This document shows, piece by piece, positions 1 to 12,150 of a stretch of DNA of 64,000 nt. The DNA is taken from assembly GCF_910592395.1 (NCBI RefSeq), contig NC_088319.1, positions 5,208,001-5,272,000 of the forward strand, in the 5' to 3' direction. Within the stretch, counting starts at the first letter, position 1. Each line of letters opens with the position of its first letter. The notes under the pieces are model-generated. The model was not told where the DNA came from. It worked only from the letters and a program-made list of their open reading frames with translations, and searched no databases. Position numbers and translations under genes: made by a program. The DNA is from Lineus longissimus. Its lineage: Eukaryota; Nemertea; Pilidiophora; Heteronemertea; Lineidae.

Positions 1-591
1 AGTGTATTACATCGGATAACAAATTTAATTTGGAGTCAGAAGTACGACAACACCCTATATTCATGCCCCACTGAGGATTTCATATTGCAAAATCAATCAC
101 TTTTGACATTCCTTTCAGAACTCCATTCACAACTCTAAATGACATACATGTAGCCAACAAAAGATTGCGCATTATTTAGATGATTTCACCGCTGTCACAG
201 TGATAAACCTGCAAAAATTTGTTACCACGAAAACAAAGTCCCCGAAATATTTTGTTAATTGCACATTCATTCGGGCCATGTATGTGGTTATTATCAAGTA
301 TACTTGTTATTAATGGGTGTTTAAATGTAGTCATAAGTAATTTTTGTTTTATCTCCCCTCATAAATAATTATTCTTTTCACTCTTTTCAACGGCAAATCG
401 CCACAGATCACAATTATATGTATGAAGAGAAAATACAATGGTAAAAAATGACTGCCGCGTGTCTCGTTTGATTTAATCAGTATTTATTTAGTCAGATGAC
501 GCGATAACCAGATGCTAAAAAAGCATATGATACTTTTCCCCCTGGTAAGCCTGCCGATATATTGGCGGTGTACAACTACCGACGAACTTAC
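1..591. other. AT-rich non-coding sequence, probably intron of the Ig-domain gene
   Basis: No coding signal is visible. If the splice donor at 591 is used, this stretch is the first intron of the minus-strand Ig-domain gene, whose later exons would lie outside the window to the left. Confidence 0.4.
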
Positions 592-982
592 CTAAAACAT
601 ATAATTTCAGATTAGCTGTGGCTGGTACCCCATTGGCCTCACACTGCCAATCCCCGCCGTCCGAAATTTGAACGTTACTCAATTGAAAATACTCCTCATC
701 CGTTCTACACCGAACGTTTTTTAATCTTGATTTATACCCTTCTGCGACAACTTCACAATTATGCGTCAAATACACACTTGTTTTGTGAAGTCTGTCCTTG
801 TACCATGTAACACTTATGGCGATTCCATCCGCAATGGAACATTTCATCGTTATCGTTCCGCCAAGGCGTGGATGTGAATTACTAAGGCTATTTTTCACCG
901 TTATTCCAAATGCTCCTGAAAAGAAAATTGAACAAATGAACATCCACAAGGTACGATACTCTATTAACACATCAATATCCAT
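592..982 (-). CDS. Immunoglobulin-domain secreted or membrane protein, first coding exon (partial)
   Basis: The reading frame opens at an ATG (980-982) and encodes a hydrophobic leader (about residues 11-26, rich in F, I and L) followed by one Ig-like domain. The Ig hallmark is complete: a first Cys at residue 48 in MKCSI, the core Trp at 60 in VTWYKD, and the D-x-G-x-W-x-C signature ending at Cys 114. Two extra cysteines (76 and 92) may form a second disulphide. The frame stays open past a strong splice donor (GTAAGT on the minus strand, starting at 591), so I end the exon at 592 and treat the further residues as intron. The protein is probably secreted or a receptor ectodomain with a role in adhesion or recognition; the rest of the gene lies outside the window, so the family cannot be fixed. 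Confidence 0.6.
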
Positions 983-1321
983 ATGACTACTTTGAAGTAC
1001 TTTAAGACAACATCTGAGGTTTTTTAATTCAACTTTTCGGGAGATAAGCGAGGCAACAAGCTGATATTTCCTTTTTGTACTCGAAATTCCTTTTGCTTGC
1101 CCTACTTCACTGCTTTGGCACTGACCACTAGGCGGTTCTAGCTATAATGGCAGTGTGATTCTTATTACTAATAGGCGAGCCCTAAGTTGCAATACTTCAT
1201 TTCGTGTACTGTAGATGTTGGCTGTTTCTTCAGGGAAGCTGCAAATCCCCCTGAAATTTTGATTTGGTTATACAAATTCATGTAGCAGGGTAAGTCTCTA
1301 GGCTTTAAGTAAGAGGGGTTG
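983..1321. other. Non-coding, upstream of the Ig-domain exon
   Basis: No gene or clear promoter element is visible. It should include the 5' leader and promoter of the Ig-domain gene. Confidence 0.4.
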
Positions 1322-1589
1322 ACTGCATGACTTACCAGGTAAGTATTGCACCAGGAGGAGTCCCAGGCCTAGTATGAGGAAGGGGCGTTTGGCTGCATGA
1401 CTTACCGGGTAAGTGTTTCACAAGAAGTAGTCCCAGGCTGGGTAGTATGAACGGATTCTGCCGCATGACTTACCATGTAAGAGTTGCACCAGGAGAAGTC
1501 ACAGGCTTAGTAGGAGGAAAGGAAGTCGGCCACATGACTTAACATGTAGGAGTACCACCGAGATGAGTCCAAGCCCGAGTAGGAGGAAT
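1322..1589 (+). repeat. Tandem repeat, about 69-bp unit, four degenerate copies
   Basis: Units begin near 1323, 1393, 1461 and 1530 with a variant of CTGCATGACTTACC, followed by GTAAG..TTGCACCAGGAG and CCCAGGC..GAGTAGGAGGAA. Spacing is 68-70 bp. The array is interrupted at 1590 by a TIR element and resumes at 2678 with the same unit. Confidence 0.8.
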
Positions 1590-2677
1590 CATTACCAGCA
1601 ATCCCCAACTTTATTATGCCGCTGCTAAATGCAGGCGCTACGATCGAGTTTGACACGTGACCCAATTTAGCCAATCAGAGCGTTCATCAATAATAAAATA
1701 TATTTTTAGTACAAGAAATCAATGCCTTGTGTCAGTTTTATGCCTTCATTGTGGGTTCACAATTTTGAATGTACAGTGTTCCAGCTCATCAAAAGAACAG
1801 GGTTTTGTCTAGAATCACGGTTTTCCGAGTTTCTCCTTGTCAACACTGTCAGGAACCCCCCCCCCCCCCCCCCCCCCCATCCTATCTACCTAGCCAACAC
1901 CCAGACAGAGGTTACCAAATGACAGAGCTGAGAGAGCCCAAACATCTGAGGAATCCATGCAACAGCAAAAGCTTTGGCAAATATGCTGAAGAGAAGGATG
2001 CAATATAATATTTCGGGCTTGGTCACCCGCCTACCCCCCCCCCCCGACATGACCCTTCCCAGCCCTAGTGTCCTTAATTGAACCATCCAAAGATAGGGAT
2101 CTTAGGCCATAAAGTGGACAAATAAAGCAAGAAGTTATCAAAGGGCAGTCATTCTCATATCTTCAAAGATCACTTGAGGTCCAGCTTTTCATGTATGTTG
2201 ATGTTTGGACATATATTCTCTCCTCAAATCCACTTGGGACGCCAATTTGGACCCCCCTGTGGACATGGAAAAATTTTCAATTTTCCCAATGGCATGTGTT
2301 TCAGTATACTCAGTATGATGCTGCCTTCTGCAGGAGCTATCGGCAAACTAAATTTGCAAACTCTATGTGATTCAAAAAGGCCACAGAAGTCGGCCAATTT
2401 TCATGTTTTCTTAGAATTTACATTAGGAAAAATTGCAATTCACGTGGTATTTTCAACCCATAGGTGGACATGGAAAAATTTTCACCAATCAACTCAAAAT
2501 TTGGCCTGCAAATGCCTTGATAGTCATAGAATCACATACGCTATCGGCAACTAGGCTTTAGTTACACAGAAAGCCGTGAGATGTCTCTCACCTCGATCTG
2601 CTATAGAAAACGTATGCTTGGCCCTGGAAGGGAGTTTGGCGCATGCGCAGTTAAAAGGTTGGGAATTGCTGGTAATG
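1590..2677 (+). mobile_element. Non-autonomous TIR element, copy A (1088 bp)
   Basis: The ends are inverted: CATTACCAGCAATCCCCAAC at the left and the reverse complement of CATTACCAGCAATTCCCAAC at the right. It is inserted inside the 69-bp tandem array, and a second copy in inverted orientation lies at 5774-6847. The flanks do not show a clear target-site duplication, so the superfamily is not settled. Inside are long C runs (about 1858-1878 and 2035-2045), two copies of a GTGGACATGGAAAAATTTTC segment, and a 126-codon open frame (2174-2554). That frame has no recognisable domain and I do not regard it as a gene. Confidence 0.75.
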
Positions 2678-2840
2678 TGGAGGCTGACTGCATGACTTAC
2701 CATGTAAGAGTTGCACCAGGAGGAGTCCCAGGCCGAGTAGGAGGAATGCCGGAGGCTGACTGTATGACTTACCGTGTAAGAGTCGCACCAGGAGGAGTCC
2801 CAGGCCGAGTAGGAAGATGGGAGATCGGCTGCTATACATG
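2678..2840 (+). repeat. Continuation of the 69-72 bp tandem repeat after the insertion
   Basis: Two full units start at 2688 and 2760 (72 bp apart) with a partial third. They match the units at 1322-1589, showing that the element between them landed in a pre-existing array. Confidence 0.8.
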
Positions 2841-3994
2841 TCCATCATGAATCAGCAAAGAACAACGGAATAAACATTGTTAAAGGGCCTTGGTGACAAG
2901 CCCTTATCACACTTCAGATGGTGTTCCTTAAGAATGGGCACGGAAAAAAATCAAAACTATCATGTAATATACCAAACTGCAGAAATTTGCACAACTCCAC
3001 CTTTAAAAAGTCACATGGGCTATGATACTTTGGCATCGTACATGTATCAAGACCTTCGATTCCAATTGATTATGTATAAAGCAACTAACGATGATTGTTA
3101 CGAACAAGTTTGAAGAGGACTACATGGAACACGAATATCCATATTATATCATATGTTAGGGATTAATTATTGCAATCATCCTGACTGACAGTGCGTAGGT
3201 TGACATGTAAATCAAGTCTTCCGAATGTGTAGAATATGCATATGTATGTATAACAAGGAAGAAGAATACACATTATTAGAGGAAAAAAAGAACTGTTCGT
3301 CTGATGGTTCTCTTCCAAAATATTTGTGGAGTGACTCATGAACTATGCATGCCTGATGTAGTGTTCAACTGATAATGACCAAATGATGTAGAAGATAAAC
3401 GAGGTCACCATAAAAAAACTTAACGAGCAGAAAGAACGGTCTGCAATCTTGGCAAAATAATATCCTGAAACTGCAGAAACTCAGCCTCGTTCTGATTCTA
3501 ATGTTTGGTAATGTATTGGTACTGCAATGTACTACCTGTCTGATCAAGAGCAGTCAAATTATGTGCCACTAAAAGTGTCCCCTGCGACCATACAGTTACC
3601 CACATCAGTTTCAATCATGCTGATATTAGAAGAATAGGTTACTCACTAATTCTTTATTTTGATTGAGTTCTGGACCTGCCAGGACTGCGTGACTAAAACT
3701 TCTTAACGTCACCTTTTATACACCATTACCCTCACCCCTAATGGGTAAATAGTCTAGCCCAAATATAGAGCCTAACCAACACTTAGTAATTAATAAGGCG
3801 ACCAATCAGCACATAGCTGTATCAATCTAAGATCACCAGACAGGGCCTAGGGCAGAGGCTTAGTAACCAGATGCTAATCAGCAAGTTCACAAAAGGGATC
3901 AAACACCATAACAGATAATCATAGCAGAACAATGGGAGAGACCAATTAAGGAGTAAGGTGACAGCCAGAGAAGAACACAGAATAATAATACTAG
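2841..3994. other. Non-coding, nothing recognised
   Basis: AT-rich sequence with only short chance frames and no repeat recognised elsewhere in the window. Confidence 0.5.
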
Positions 3995-4535
3995 ACGCAA
4001 GGGCCCAACGCGCCGCATAGCGGCAAAAAAGCGAAGCTGGCGAAACATTTATAACGGGTCACCGTCACTTATTATTGGACTTATAGCGCATTTACGGGGT
4101 TGCAACTATTTTGCTTTATTGTGTCACCAGGAAAGAAAAGCATGCGACCTAACGCCGATCTATTTGTATAAAGTGATAATTGGAAGGTATATAGTAGGAA
4201 ATATCAATAAAATAATCATTCCATGTCGTCTTTTGAGGGCATTTTTGATTGTAAAAAATATATGTGTACGTCACCGTAGTCTCTGCAATGATAATTTTAT
4301 CAGAGCAGTCTCGCGCAAGTAGAAGTTCTTTACCTACTAGTTCTTCACTTATTAGTCTCAACGTCTGGCGCAAAGCCAGACGTTTTCCATTACGATTTCA
4401 CTACGATGTTTGACAATAAGGAGCAGTGCGCGAGATATGCTAATGAGCAGACTTCCCTCGCTTGAGTTTCTGAAGAATGTTCCATATCGCGCTATGCTCA
4501 TCACTGCTGATTATGACAGGCGTGCAGCGGTAGGT
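3995..4535 (+). repeat. Interspersed repeat R1, copy 1
   Basis: It starts with a segment containing AGCGAAGCTGGCGAAAC and ends near TATCGCGCTATGCTCATCAC. The same order of sequence recurs at 14166-14690, and its right part recurs at 7027-7163. It contains a perfect 10-bp stem hairpin at 4360-4384 (AACGTCTGGC, loop GCAAA, GCCAGACGTT). No coding capacity or clear ends, so the class is unknown. Confidence 0.65.
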
Positions 4536-5066
4536 ATCTGCTCCCCAACTTCCACCCTAATACGGTACAATAAGTTACCATTTGATGAGAATGGGACAAT
4601 GCCCTCACTGTGTATGGAGTCATAGGGATAAGAAGACATTATTCATTAGTGTTGGTACAAGTGATTTTGCCCAAAAAGCATGCGCATTCAAAAAACAAAA
4701 TATGCAAGGTATCACGTACATGTAACATGACCATGACGACGTGCAGAAAGTGCACTGGCCAGTGCATACCCTATGGCTATGTATAGTAAACATGGTAAAC
4801 ATGAACAACATCATTATTCATCGGCAGTTCATTTTACTCTGAGCTTTTCCTGAAACATATTGCCATGATGATTAGGCCTACCATGTACCATGACCAATAA
4901 CGGCACTAGATCATGTAGATGTCAACAAGTTCACATGAACCGTATAATCCCGCATAATCCCGCATGGCGCATGTGGGGCATGCGTCTAAACCAAAGCCCC
5001 AAAATCACTTGTTTTGGTCTATTTCACTTGTGTTTCCCCCGTCTCCCAGTCCATAATACATTTACA
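4536..5066. other. Non-coding, nothing recognised
   Basis: No open frame with a recognisable domain and no repeat seen. Confidence 0.5.
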
Positions 5067-5193
5067 GTTTACAATCCCCGATCATGGCCCAACAAAAGGT
5101 CATCGGTTGACTAAAGCCAAGGAACACAACTGTTCAATGGATTTATAGTTGAATGCGATCAAACTACATCTTTTCAATCGTGGATTGTAAATT
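5067..5193 (+). mobile_element. Small MITE, copy 1 (about 127 bp)
   Basis: Inverted ends of about 14-18 bp (GTTTACAATCCCCGATCA at the left, TGGATTGTAAATTT at the right). A related inverted copy lies at 17689-17811. It has no coding capacity. Confidence 0.65.
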
Positions 5194-5773
5194 TAACCCC
5201 ATGGGCCTAGGGAAGGCCCTATAACAATACTTTCGACACAGTTATTATCTCCGCTGCCTCCACCATGTTACACACAGTGCTCACTGCTGATTCTAAAATG
5301 CGCCACCTAGTCAATTGCACTATCGTCATCACCTCATCATACTTCATTGACATTACAGGCACACATTGACATAGACCACTGTTGCAATCAACGACACAGT
5401 CGCTATCCAAGTAGCATTATAGAGATTATTATCATTATCATACCTCATTAGCATGTGAACCAATCGCGTCGCGTCCTTTGCGATCACGGCAAAGCCTCAT
5501 GGAATAATGTCTTTCAACATTGAATAATTTTTCATATTCCATGCCTACAACTTCAATTTCTTCATAATCCATGGCTAGAAGTTCAATACTAATATAATAT
5601 CCAAGATAAAGTTACAAGAAGTAGTCAATAGGGGTCTCTCACCTCTCACTGTATGTCCACACTATTCACGCTTGTACGAGGAATACATTCAATGCTGAAT
5701 CTAACAACACCCAGTGCCCTTACTCTGTATATTAGTCACTGGAAGATGGCCCATTTCACTCCTTGCTTCTACT
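5194..5773. other. Non-coding, nothing recognised
   Basis: No supported gene or repeat seen. Confidence 0.5.
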
Positions 5774-6847
5774 CATTACCAGCAATTCCCAACCTTTTAG
5801 CTGCGCATGCGCCAAACTCCCTTCCAGAGCCAAGCATACGTTTTCTATAGCAGATCGAGGTGAGAGACATCTCACGGCTTTCTGTGTAACTAAAGCCTAG
5901 TTGCCGATAGCGTATGTGATTCTATGACTATCAAGGCATTTGCAGGCCAAATTTTGAGTTGATTGGTGAAAATTTTTCCATGTCCACCTATGGGTTGAAA
6001 ATACCACGTGAATTGCAATTTTTCCTAATGTAAATTCTAAGAAAACATGAAAATTGGCCGACTTCTGTGGCCTTTTTGAATCACATAGAGTTTGCAAATT
6101 TAGTTTGCCGATAGCTCCTGCAGAAGGCAGCATCATACTGAGTATACTGAAACACAGGCCATTGGGAAAATTGAAAATTTTTCCATGTCCACAGGGGGGT
6201 CCAAATTGGCGTCCCAAGTGGATTTGAGGAGAGAATATATGTCCAAACATCAACATACATGAAAAGCTGGACCTCAAGTGATCTTTGAAGATATGAGAAT
6301 GACTGCCCTTTGATAACTTCTTGCTTTATTTGTCCACTTTATGGCCTAAGATCCCTAGCTTTGGATGGTTCAATTAAGGACACTAGGGCTGGGAAGGGTC
6401 ATGTCAGGGGGGGGGGTAGGCGGGTGACCAAGCCCGAAATATTATATTGCATCCTTCTCTTCAACATATTTGCCAAAGCTTTTGCTGTTGCATGGATTCC
6501 TCAGATGTTTGGGCTCTCTCAGCTCTGTCATTTGGTAACCTCTGTCTGGGTGTTGGCTAGGTAGATAGGATGGGGGGGGGGGGTTCCTGACAGTGTTGAC
6601 AAGGAGAAACTCGGAAAACCGTGATTCTAGACAAAACCCTGTTCTTTTGATGAGCTGGAACACATTCAAAATTGTGAACCCACAACTTGAAGGCATAAAA
6701 CTGACAAAAGGCATTGATTTCTTGTACTAAAAATATATTTTATTATTCGATGAACGCTCTGATTGGCTAAATTGGGTCACGTGTCAAACTCGATCGTAGC
6801 GCCTGCATTTAGCAGCGGCATAATAAAGTTGGGGATTGCTGGTAATG
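5774..6847 (-). mobile_element. Non-autonomous TIR element, copy B (1074 bp), inverted relative to copy A
   Basis: Reverse-complement copy of the element at 1590-2677, nearly identical over its whole length; most length difference is in G/C homopolymers (for example near 6408-6417 and 6571-6583). The same TIRs (CATTACCAGCAA type) are at its ends, but it is not surrounded by the 69-bp tandem repeat. That shows the repeat is not part of the element. Strand is given by comparison with copy A. Confidence 0.75.
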
Positions 6848-7026
6848 TTCACCTATAGTCTCATTGCAAACGCCTCAGTTCTATGATATCACATTCACTT
6901 TCAGCTGTCATGCAACGCAACAACTGTGCTATCTGCCATCGCACATCAACGAAGAAGTGCAGCCGCCCACATTCCACCTCACGTCTGTCCGACCAGCTGC
7001 AATCCTCGAGGACGCCCCACTGTACC

Positions 7027-7163
7027 ACGATTTCACTACAATGTTTGACAAGAAGGAGCAGTGCGCGAGATAGGCTAATGAGCAGACTTCCCTCGCTTGA
7101 GTTTCGGAAGAATGTTCCATATCGCGCTAAGCTGACCACTGCTGACCATGACAGGCGTGCATT
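7027..7163 (+). repeat. Interspersed repeat R1, partial copy
   Basis: Matches 4397-4535 closely, including the segments GAGCAGACTTCCCTCGCTTG and AATGTTCCATATCGCGCTA. Only the right-hand part of R1 is present. Confidence 0.65.
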
Positions 7164-7302
7164 GGACTGGTACAGGTTGGAACTGAACATTGAATATGCT
7201 GGTGGTGACGCTTTCTGATGAGAAGTTGGTCGTGACTGATGCAGTATCCTTGGACTTGTCCACAGCATCGTTCAATCATTGCTCTCTGAGCTGCCTTGAT
7301 TC
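7164..7302. other. Non-coding
   Basis: Nothing recognised. Confidence 0.4.
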
Positions 7303-7365
7303 TGTACCCAAATACTAAGACCAAATGCCTGTTGACTGTGCTTTAAGAGAGACTGGCGCCATGCC
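7303..7365 (+). repeat. Foldback repeat F1, left arm only
   Basis: Same sequence as 7669-7724 (CTGTTGACTGTGCTTTAAGA and flanks) but without the matching right arm. The pair forms a direct repeat 366 bp apart. Confidence 0.7.
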
Positions 7366-7668
7366 TAGAGATATGACTGACCCCTATTGGCAAATTTGTA
7401 TGACTTTATCTTGCCTACCTAGCTGCTGCCTATAGTCTCCCTTTAACTGCGGAACACTTCAAAGTCGATAAAATGCCATGTTCCACCTTTTAATGTGTTC
7501 AGACCGCCATTTTCAAAATAATCAAGTCAGGACACTGCCTTCTAGTCTCATAATAAATTTTGCTTTCCTCAATATATAATAACATTTCTTCTTCTTCAAT
7601 GCTTTCATCATTCCAAACTTCTCCTCCTCTGACTTTTACAGGGGTACAGTCATGGCAATCAAAACCCA

Positions 7669-7810
7669 AATACTGAGACCAAATGCCTGTTGACTGTGCT
7701 TTAAGAGAGACTGGCGCCATGCCTAGTCTCTCTTAAAGCACAGTCAACAGACACCAACCCCCTCAGACTCAGAAACCACAAACGCCCAACCCTTCCTGCT
7801 ACCCTAATAC
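7669..7810 (+). repeat. Foldback repeat F1 with perfect 26-bp hairpin
   Basis: Positions 7687-7712 are perfectly complementary to 7725-7750, separated by a 12-base loop. The arm begins CTGTTGACTGTGCTTTAAGA. A tail containing ACTCAGAAACCAC and CTTCCTGCTACC follows and is shared with the copy at 14830-14990. Confidence 0.8.
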
Positions 7811-8147
7811 TTCTGGATTTGGTATCCAATATTCTAAATACCGTCACACAATCCATGGATGCATAATGTTCAAAGGTATTGTTAAATAATATCATCTTAA
7901 GCTGAAAGATACCACACCGGCTATACATTCAGTACTTTCATGGAGCTCATTTCCCAAAACAGACTAAAAATGACCTGATTCTATGATGTATGAACTGCAT
8001 GCATTTTCCTATTAGTATACATCTGTTGTGGTATCCGGTAATAAAGGCACTGGAAAAAAAGGTACGGAAAAAATGTTAACAATCGGGCTCTAGCTGACGC
8101 CCACAGAAAAGCTTCTGTAGAAATATAAGAAGCGTCTCGGGAGGAAT
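7811..8147. other. Non-coding
   Basis: Nothing recognised; includes unique AT-rich sequence leading into the MULE relic. Confidence 0.4.
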
Positions 8148-10520
8148 ATGGGGTTGCATCACACCAGAAAGAACAAATCCCGTGCTAAAGAAATAATTGA
8201 GATCCTGCTCAAAGACTTTGATCCCTCCATAGTTTGTGAACACGTTCCCAATCGGGTTCAAAGGAACCTTTCATTTTTGGTCAACATGGACAAACTGGTC
8301 GATCACCGGGATTTGCTTTCAGATGGAAATGGTGTGTATCAGTATAATAGTGAGAGAGCAACATGTATCCCAATTGATATCAACTACCTCATCCTCATGT
8401 CCAGTTGCAAGGAGGATATATGACAGTACGGATGAGAAGTGTATCCACTGATGACGAGATGTATTCCACTCTGGTTTCCATCGGATGGTATACAGAGTTG
8501 AGAACGGTCATTCAGGTGACCCCACAAGTATTTCAATTTATGTTTGGTGCAGTACTATATCGACAAGGAGGATCATGTCTTCGAAGTGGAGAACGGTCAT
8601 TCAGGTGTTCCCACAAAGAAGTTAAAGTATTTCCATTTATGTTTGGTGTAGTACTAAATCGACAAGGAGAATCATGTCCCCCCCCCCCCCATGGCAACGC
8701 TATTAAAGCATGCAGTGCCGTTCAAACAGTTAAGCCACAGTTTGCGCACTAAGATCGCCGAATGTGTTACAAACAACAAACCAGCAAAGGCAGGGCAGAA
8801 TTCAGGACTCCTGTCAGCAACAAGTTCAATGAATGTTCCTAGGAATCAGAAACAAATTACTAACTATCGTGCAAGGTCAAGGGGACTGCATCATTATCAA
8901 GAGCTGAATCTTGTTGTCGAGATGAACTTTGTGCAATGATGGAACAGTGTATGACAATGGAAAGTAAACCACAAAAGTTTGTTCACAGGGTAAGTGGGGC
9001 ACCTGAACTAATGATGGTGGTTGACACCGAGAAGTAGTTTTGTGATCTGGAAAGGTTTTGTTCTGAAGCATCCAGACCGAAAAATACGGTTCTGTCGGTC
9101 GACCCAGCATTTAATTTGGGAGACTTCTGCTAGACACCCACAACGTATGAACACTTGGGAATCATCAACCATACTTGGCCTCTAGTATTGTGAACATAAA
9201 ACCAAACTCTGTTTCACTGAAGTACTTTGGCACAGATGGAGAGGAGAATCTCTCAAATGCTTTCTCAAAGGTCTTTCGAAGTTCTGACCATCTGAGGTGC
9301 GAATTGCACTCAAAAAGGAATGTAAATGAAAAACTGTCAGAGCTTAACATTACATCTACAGCAGAAAAAAATGTATCTGAATAGAATGTATAGGTACTCC
9401 GTTGAGGGAGTATACCATGAAGGTCCGGTAAATGCCGAGGATTCTGTTGCATTTGAAGCTATGCTCAGAATTCTTGAGGATGTGTGGAATTCAAGGGAGG
9501 AATCAACAAATCCAAAAGGGAAAAGGGAAATTCACAGCCAACAGAAGTGAAAGCATCAACGCAATGATAAAGAGAAAGGTTGATTACAAGGCCCAGGATC
9601 TCATTACCTTTGTTTCCAGACTTGAGGATATTTTCCTTAAGCGAGAGGAAATAGTGAGGTCAGCTTTTGATTGGGAAGGATTTTGAGCTTGCCAATGAAG
9701 CCAGGAATTTCTACTTGGGAGACAAGTACTTTCAGCTGCCAATTCGACAGAAACTTCTTCATGAACGGAAGTATTACGAATGGAAACTTAAAGCTGATGC
9801 AGTTTCCCGGTCCGATGATGCTGGCGGCCTTTAGAATGAGGTTTTTCGGTCCCGAAACAGCCATGAGATGTGACGTAGACGGTGCCAATGATGACATGGT
9901 TGAGATTGACGACATTACAGATGAACATTGACAAATAATAGATGATGACGAGACAGAAAAAGCTGCTGTTGTTGACATGACAACAGAACATTGTCAAAAC
10001 ATAAAAATAAAAAAGGCAAAACAGTTGGTGGAGAGATTAACACAAGTATCTGACCGAGGCACGTTCTTTGTTCCTGATTCGGATTCAAAAATCCCACGCT
10101 ATATTCAGAAGATCGGCCCAGGCAAGTACACTTGTGACAAACAAGAACGTACCTATGGCTGTGCAGGGTTCAAAGCACGAAACCTGTGCTCACATGTGAT
10201 TGCGGTTTCACAGTTTGAGAGGGAGTTTGATTTGCTGGTTGTCAAATATATTCCAACCAGTCAACCTTACTGCTCTTTCCCATCATGGCATTCGTTCTGG
10301 AGCAAGGAAGAAAGGACCCAATGTCCGCAAACGTAAAAAACTAGCAGAAATTTTCCAGCGAATTCCACTTGAACAGCCTGTGCAAGGTATAAAAATGACT
10401 AATGCTAGAAAAGATTCCAACACGTACTCTAGCTGGTATGAGATTAAGACGAAAATCTCTTTGCTGACTGACTGTGGATATTTTAGGGTTTGTATTTTTG
10501 TTCGTATTTTTTCAAACTGC
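8148..10520 (+). pseudogene. MULE-type (Mutator-like) transposase relic with SWIM zinc finger
   Basis: Several frames read in order along the plus strand give one broken transposase. An N-terminal part (8148-8420) is followed by a segment with NVPRNQKQITNYRARSRG (8830-8880). The catalytic region then shows VDPAFNLGDF (about 9098-9130, first Asp), KYFGTDGEENLSNAF (about 9220-9260, second Asp) and HLRCELHSKRN. Next come NRSESINAMIKRKVDYKAQD (about 9540-9600) and a C-terminal SWIM-type finger ending in NLCSHVIAVSQ (about 10175-10210). These match the order known for MULE transposases. At least two in-frame stops (near 9037 and 9133) and several frame changes show that it is dead. The class rests on motif recognition, not alignment. 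Confidence 0.7.
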
Positions 10521-12150
10521 AAGCTAGTAGGCCTATCCTAACATATAAAGGGCTGTTTGTCTTCTTGCCTCGGCTACATTAACGACCCTGCACAGCCACT
10601 GGCTGACTTGAGTGAGACATTTGGGTAAATACTGTGACACTGGCAATGTGGTGAGGACTGAACTCCAATTTAAAACAGAATAATATTGAGTTTCAGGAAC
10701 TTTCCTCTCCCATGCCACCTTCACGTCACATCCCCGAGTCACATCCTATAATTCTAGAGGCGTCTTGTCTCCCTTCGGCATCCCGGTTGAAGTCGAATAT
10801 TTCGAGAACGACTGCACCAACATGATTTCGAATGCTCAATAGCCCCCCCCCCCCCCACGCCATCGACTGACAACACACACCCACTATTGGGGGAAGGGGA
10901 GGGGGAGGGAGTTGTTGTAAGCATCAATCAATGGTATGCGGAGACAAACACCGGAAATAACCCATTTACTACTAAAACCACCTCAGGTTTTTGCGAAAAA
11001 TACTTGCCATTCTAAATGGGAAGACAGGGAAACATGTATTGAGAAGGAGGATGGAACTTTTTTAGACCTCACCTGTCGTCATCATGCAGTCTAACGTTAG
11101 CGTGGTTGATGAGTTAGTAGTGAAGGTTTTCAACTGAGACCTATTTTGTTAGCTAGCCTAGGCCAATTAGATCAATGGGCGGCATGAATAAAATACCAAT
11201 AAGTGCTCTTAAAAAAAACTTCTTGTACATTTATACTGCCGGCTGTAGCCCACGCCGGGGCATTTGTGTACTACGTTGCTAGTCTATCTCGTCTTAACCT
11301 AACGAGTTATAAACTCCCGGGGCAGTCTATTTTGTCACCCTATATTTATATTGTCTCAGGTGAGGGACGAGGCCGGTCCACTGCGTCCGGAGTGTAAACG
11401 AGTTCGACTCAGTGGAGCATCCTTGAATACCAGGCTCAGTTATGCTCCACCCCTCGAACGCACTGGCATCACATATGCTCGGTTAGTGCTCAATGTGAGT
11501 GTAAGACCCTCAAGCATAGGATGAAGTGCCATGGGAGCAGTTAGATGCGTGGACTGGTGGTCTTCGGGCGTGAAACCCCAGAGACAGTAGTTCTCGGGCC
11601 GGTTTTCAAAAGGAGTCGGATTTAGAATTGTGCGAAACCTCCCTCGTAAGACAAACAGGTGTCATAGAGACATGTCGCGGAAACGTTAGAGTTCGTCCTG
11701 CATTTTCTCATTTGGCGGCGCCTGGTTCCATGTTCCAACTCTACATGGATAATTCGAAGTTGCGATCTATCCGACTTTCGAAACATCCACGCAGAATTCT
11801 GAGCCGTGTAAATCACTACCTGCATGGAACCTCGAATCAGATGATATAACGGCCGCACAATTGTAATTTTAAGCGTATTGGCAGGTTTCAGCGCCATTTG
11901 GAACGATGAAGTATCGTTCGCCTGAGTTTGCAAAGGGTAGCGAAACCAGCCTATTGTATCTGGTAATGATTGCCTCTTCTTTAGCGAGATCATCGTCTTC
12001 ATTGTTGAATCCCGCATCTCGTAGTAATATTTTAGTCAAAAACTTCGTACAACTTGATTATTTCACGAATTTCTTCTACATTGTACGAATTACGGAATTT
12101 ACTTACGCTGCAGTGCAAATTTTCGTCGTATTACGAATAGAATTTGGTAA
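10521..12150. other. Non-coding between the MULE relic and the GPCR gene
   Basis: Contains a C run (about 10844-10857), a G-rich patch near 10890-10912 and a weak inverted repeat around GTGGAGCAT/ATGCTCCAC (about 11414-11456). No gene could be supported. Confidence 0.5.

Noticed and set aside
2174-2554. 126-codon open frame conserved in both copies of the TIR element
   Set aside because: The copies are nearly identical throughout, including non-coding parts; the frame has no known domain and no transposase motif.
6861-7268. Overlapping open frames on both strands (up to 135 codons)
   Set aside because: They overlap repeat R1 and each other in several frames, use no splice signals and show no domain.
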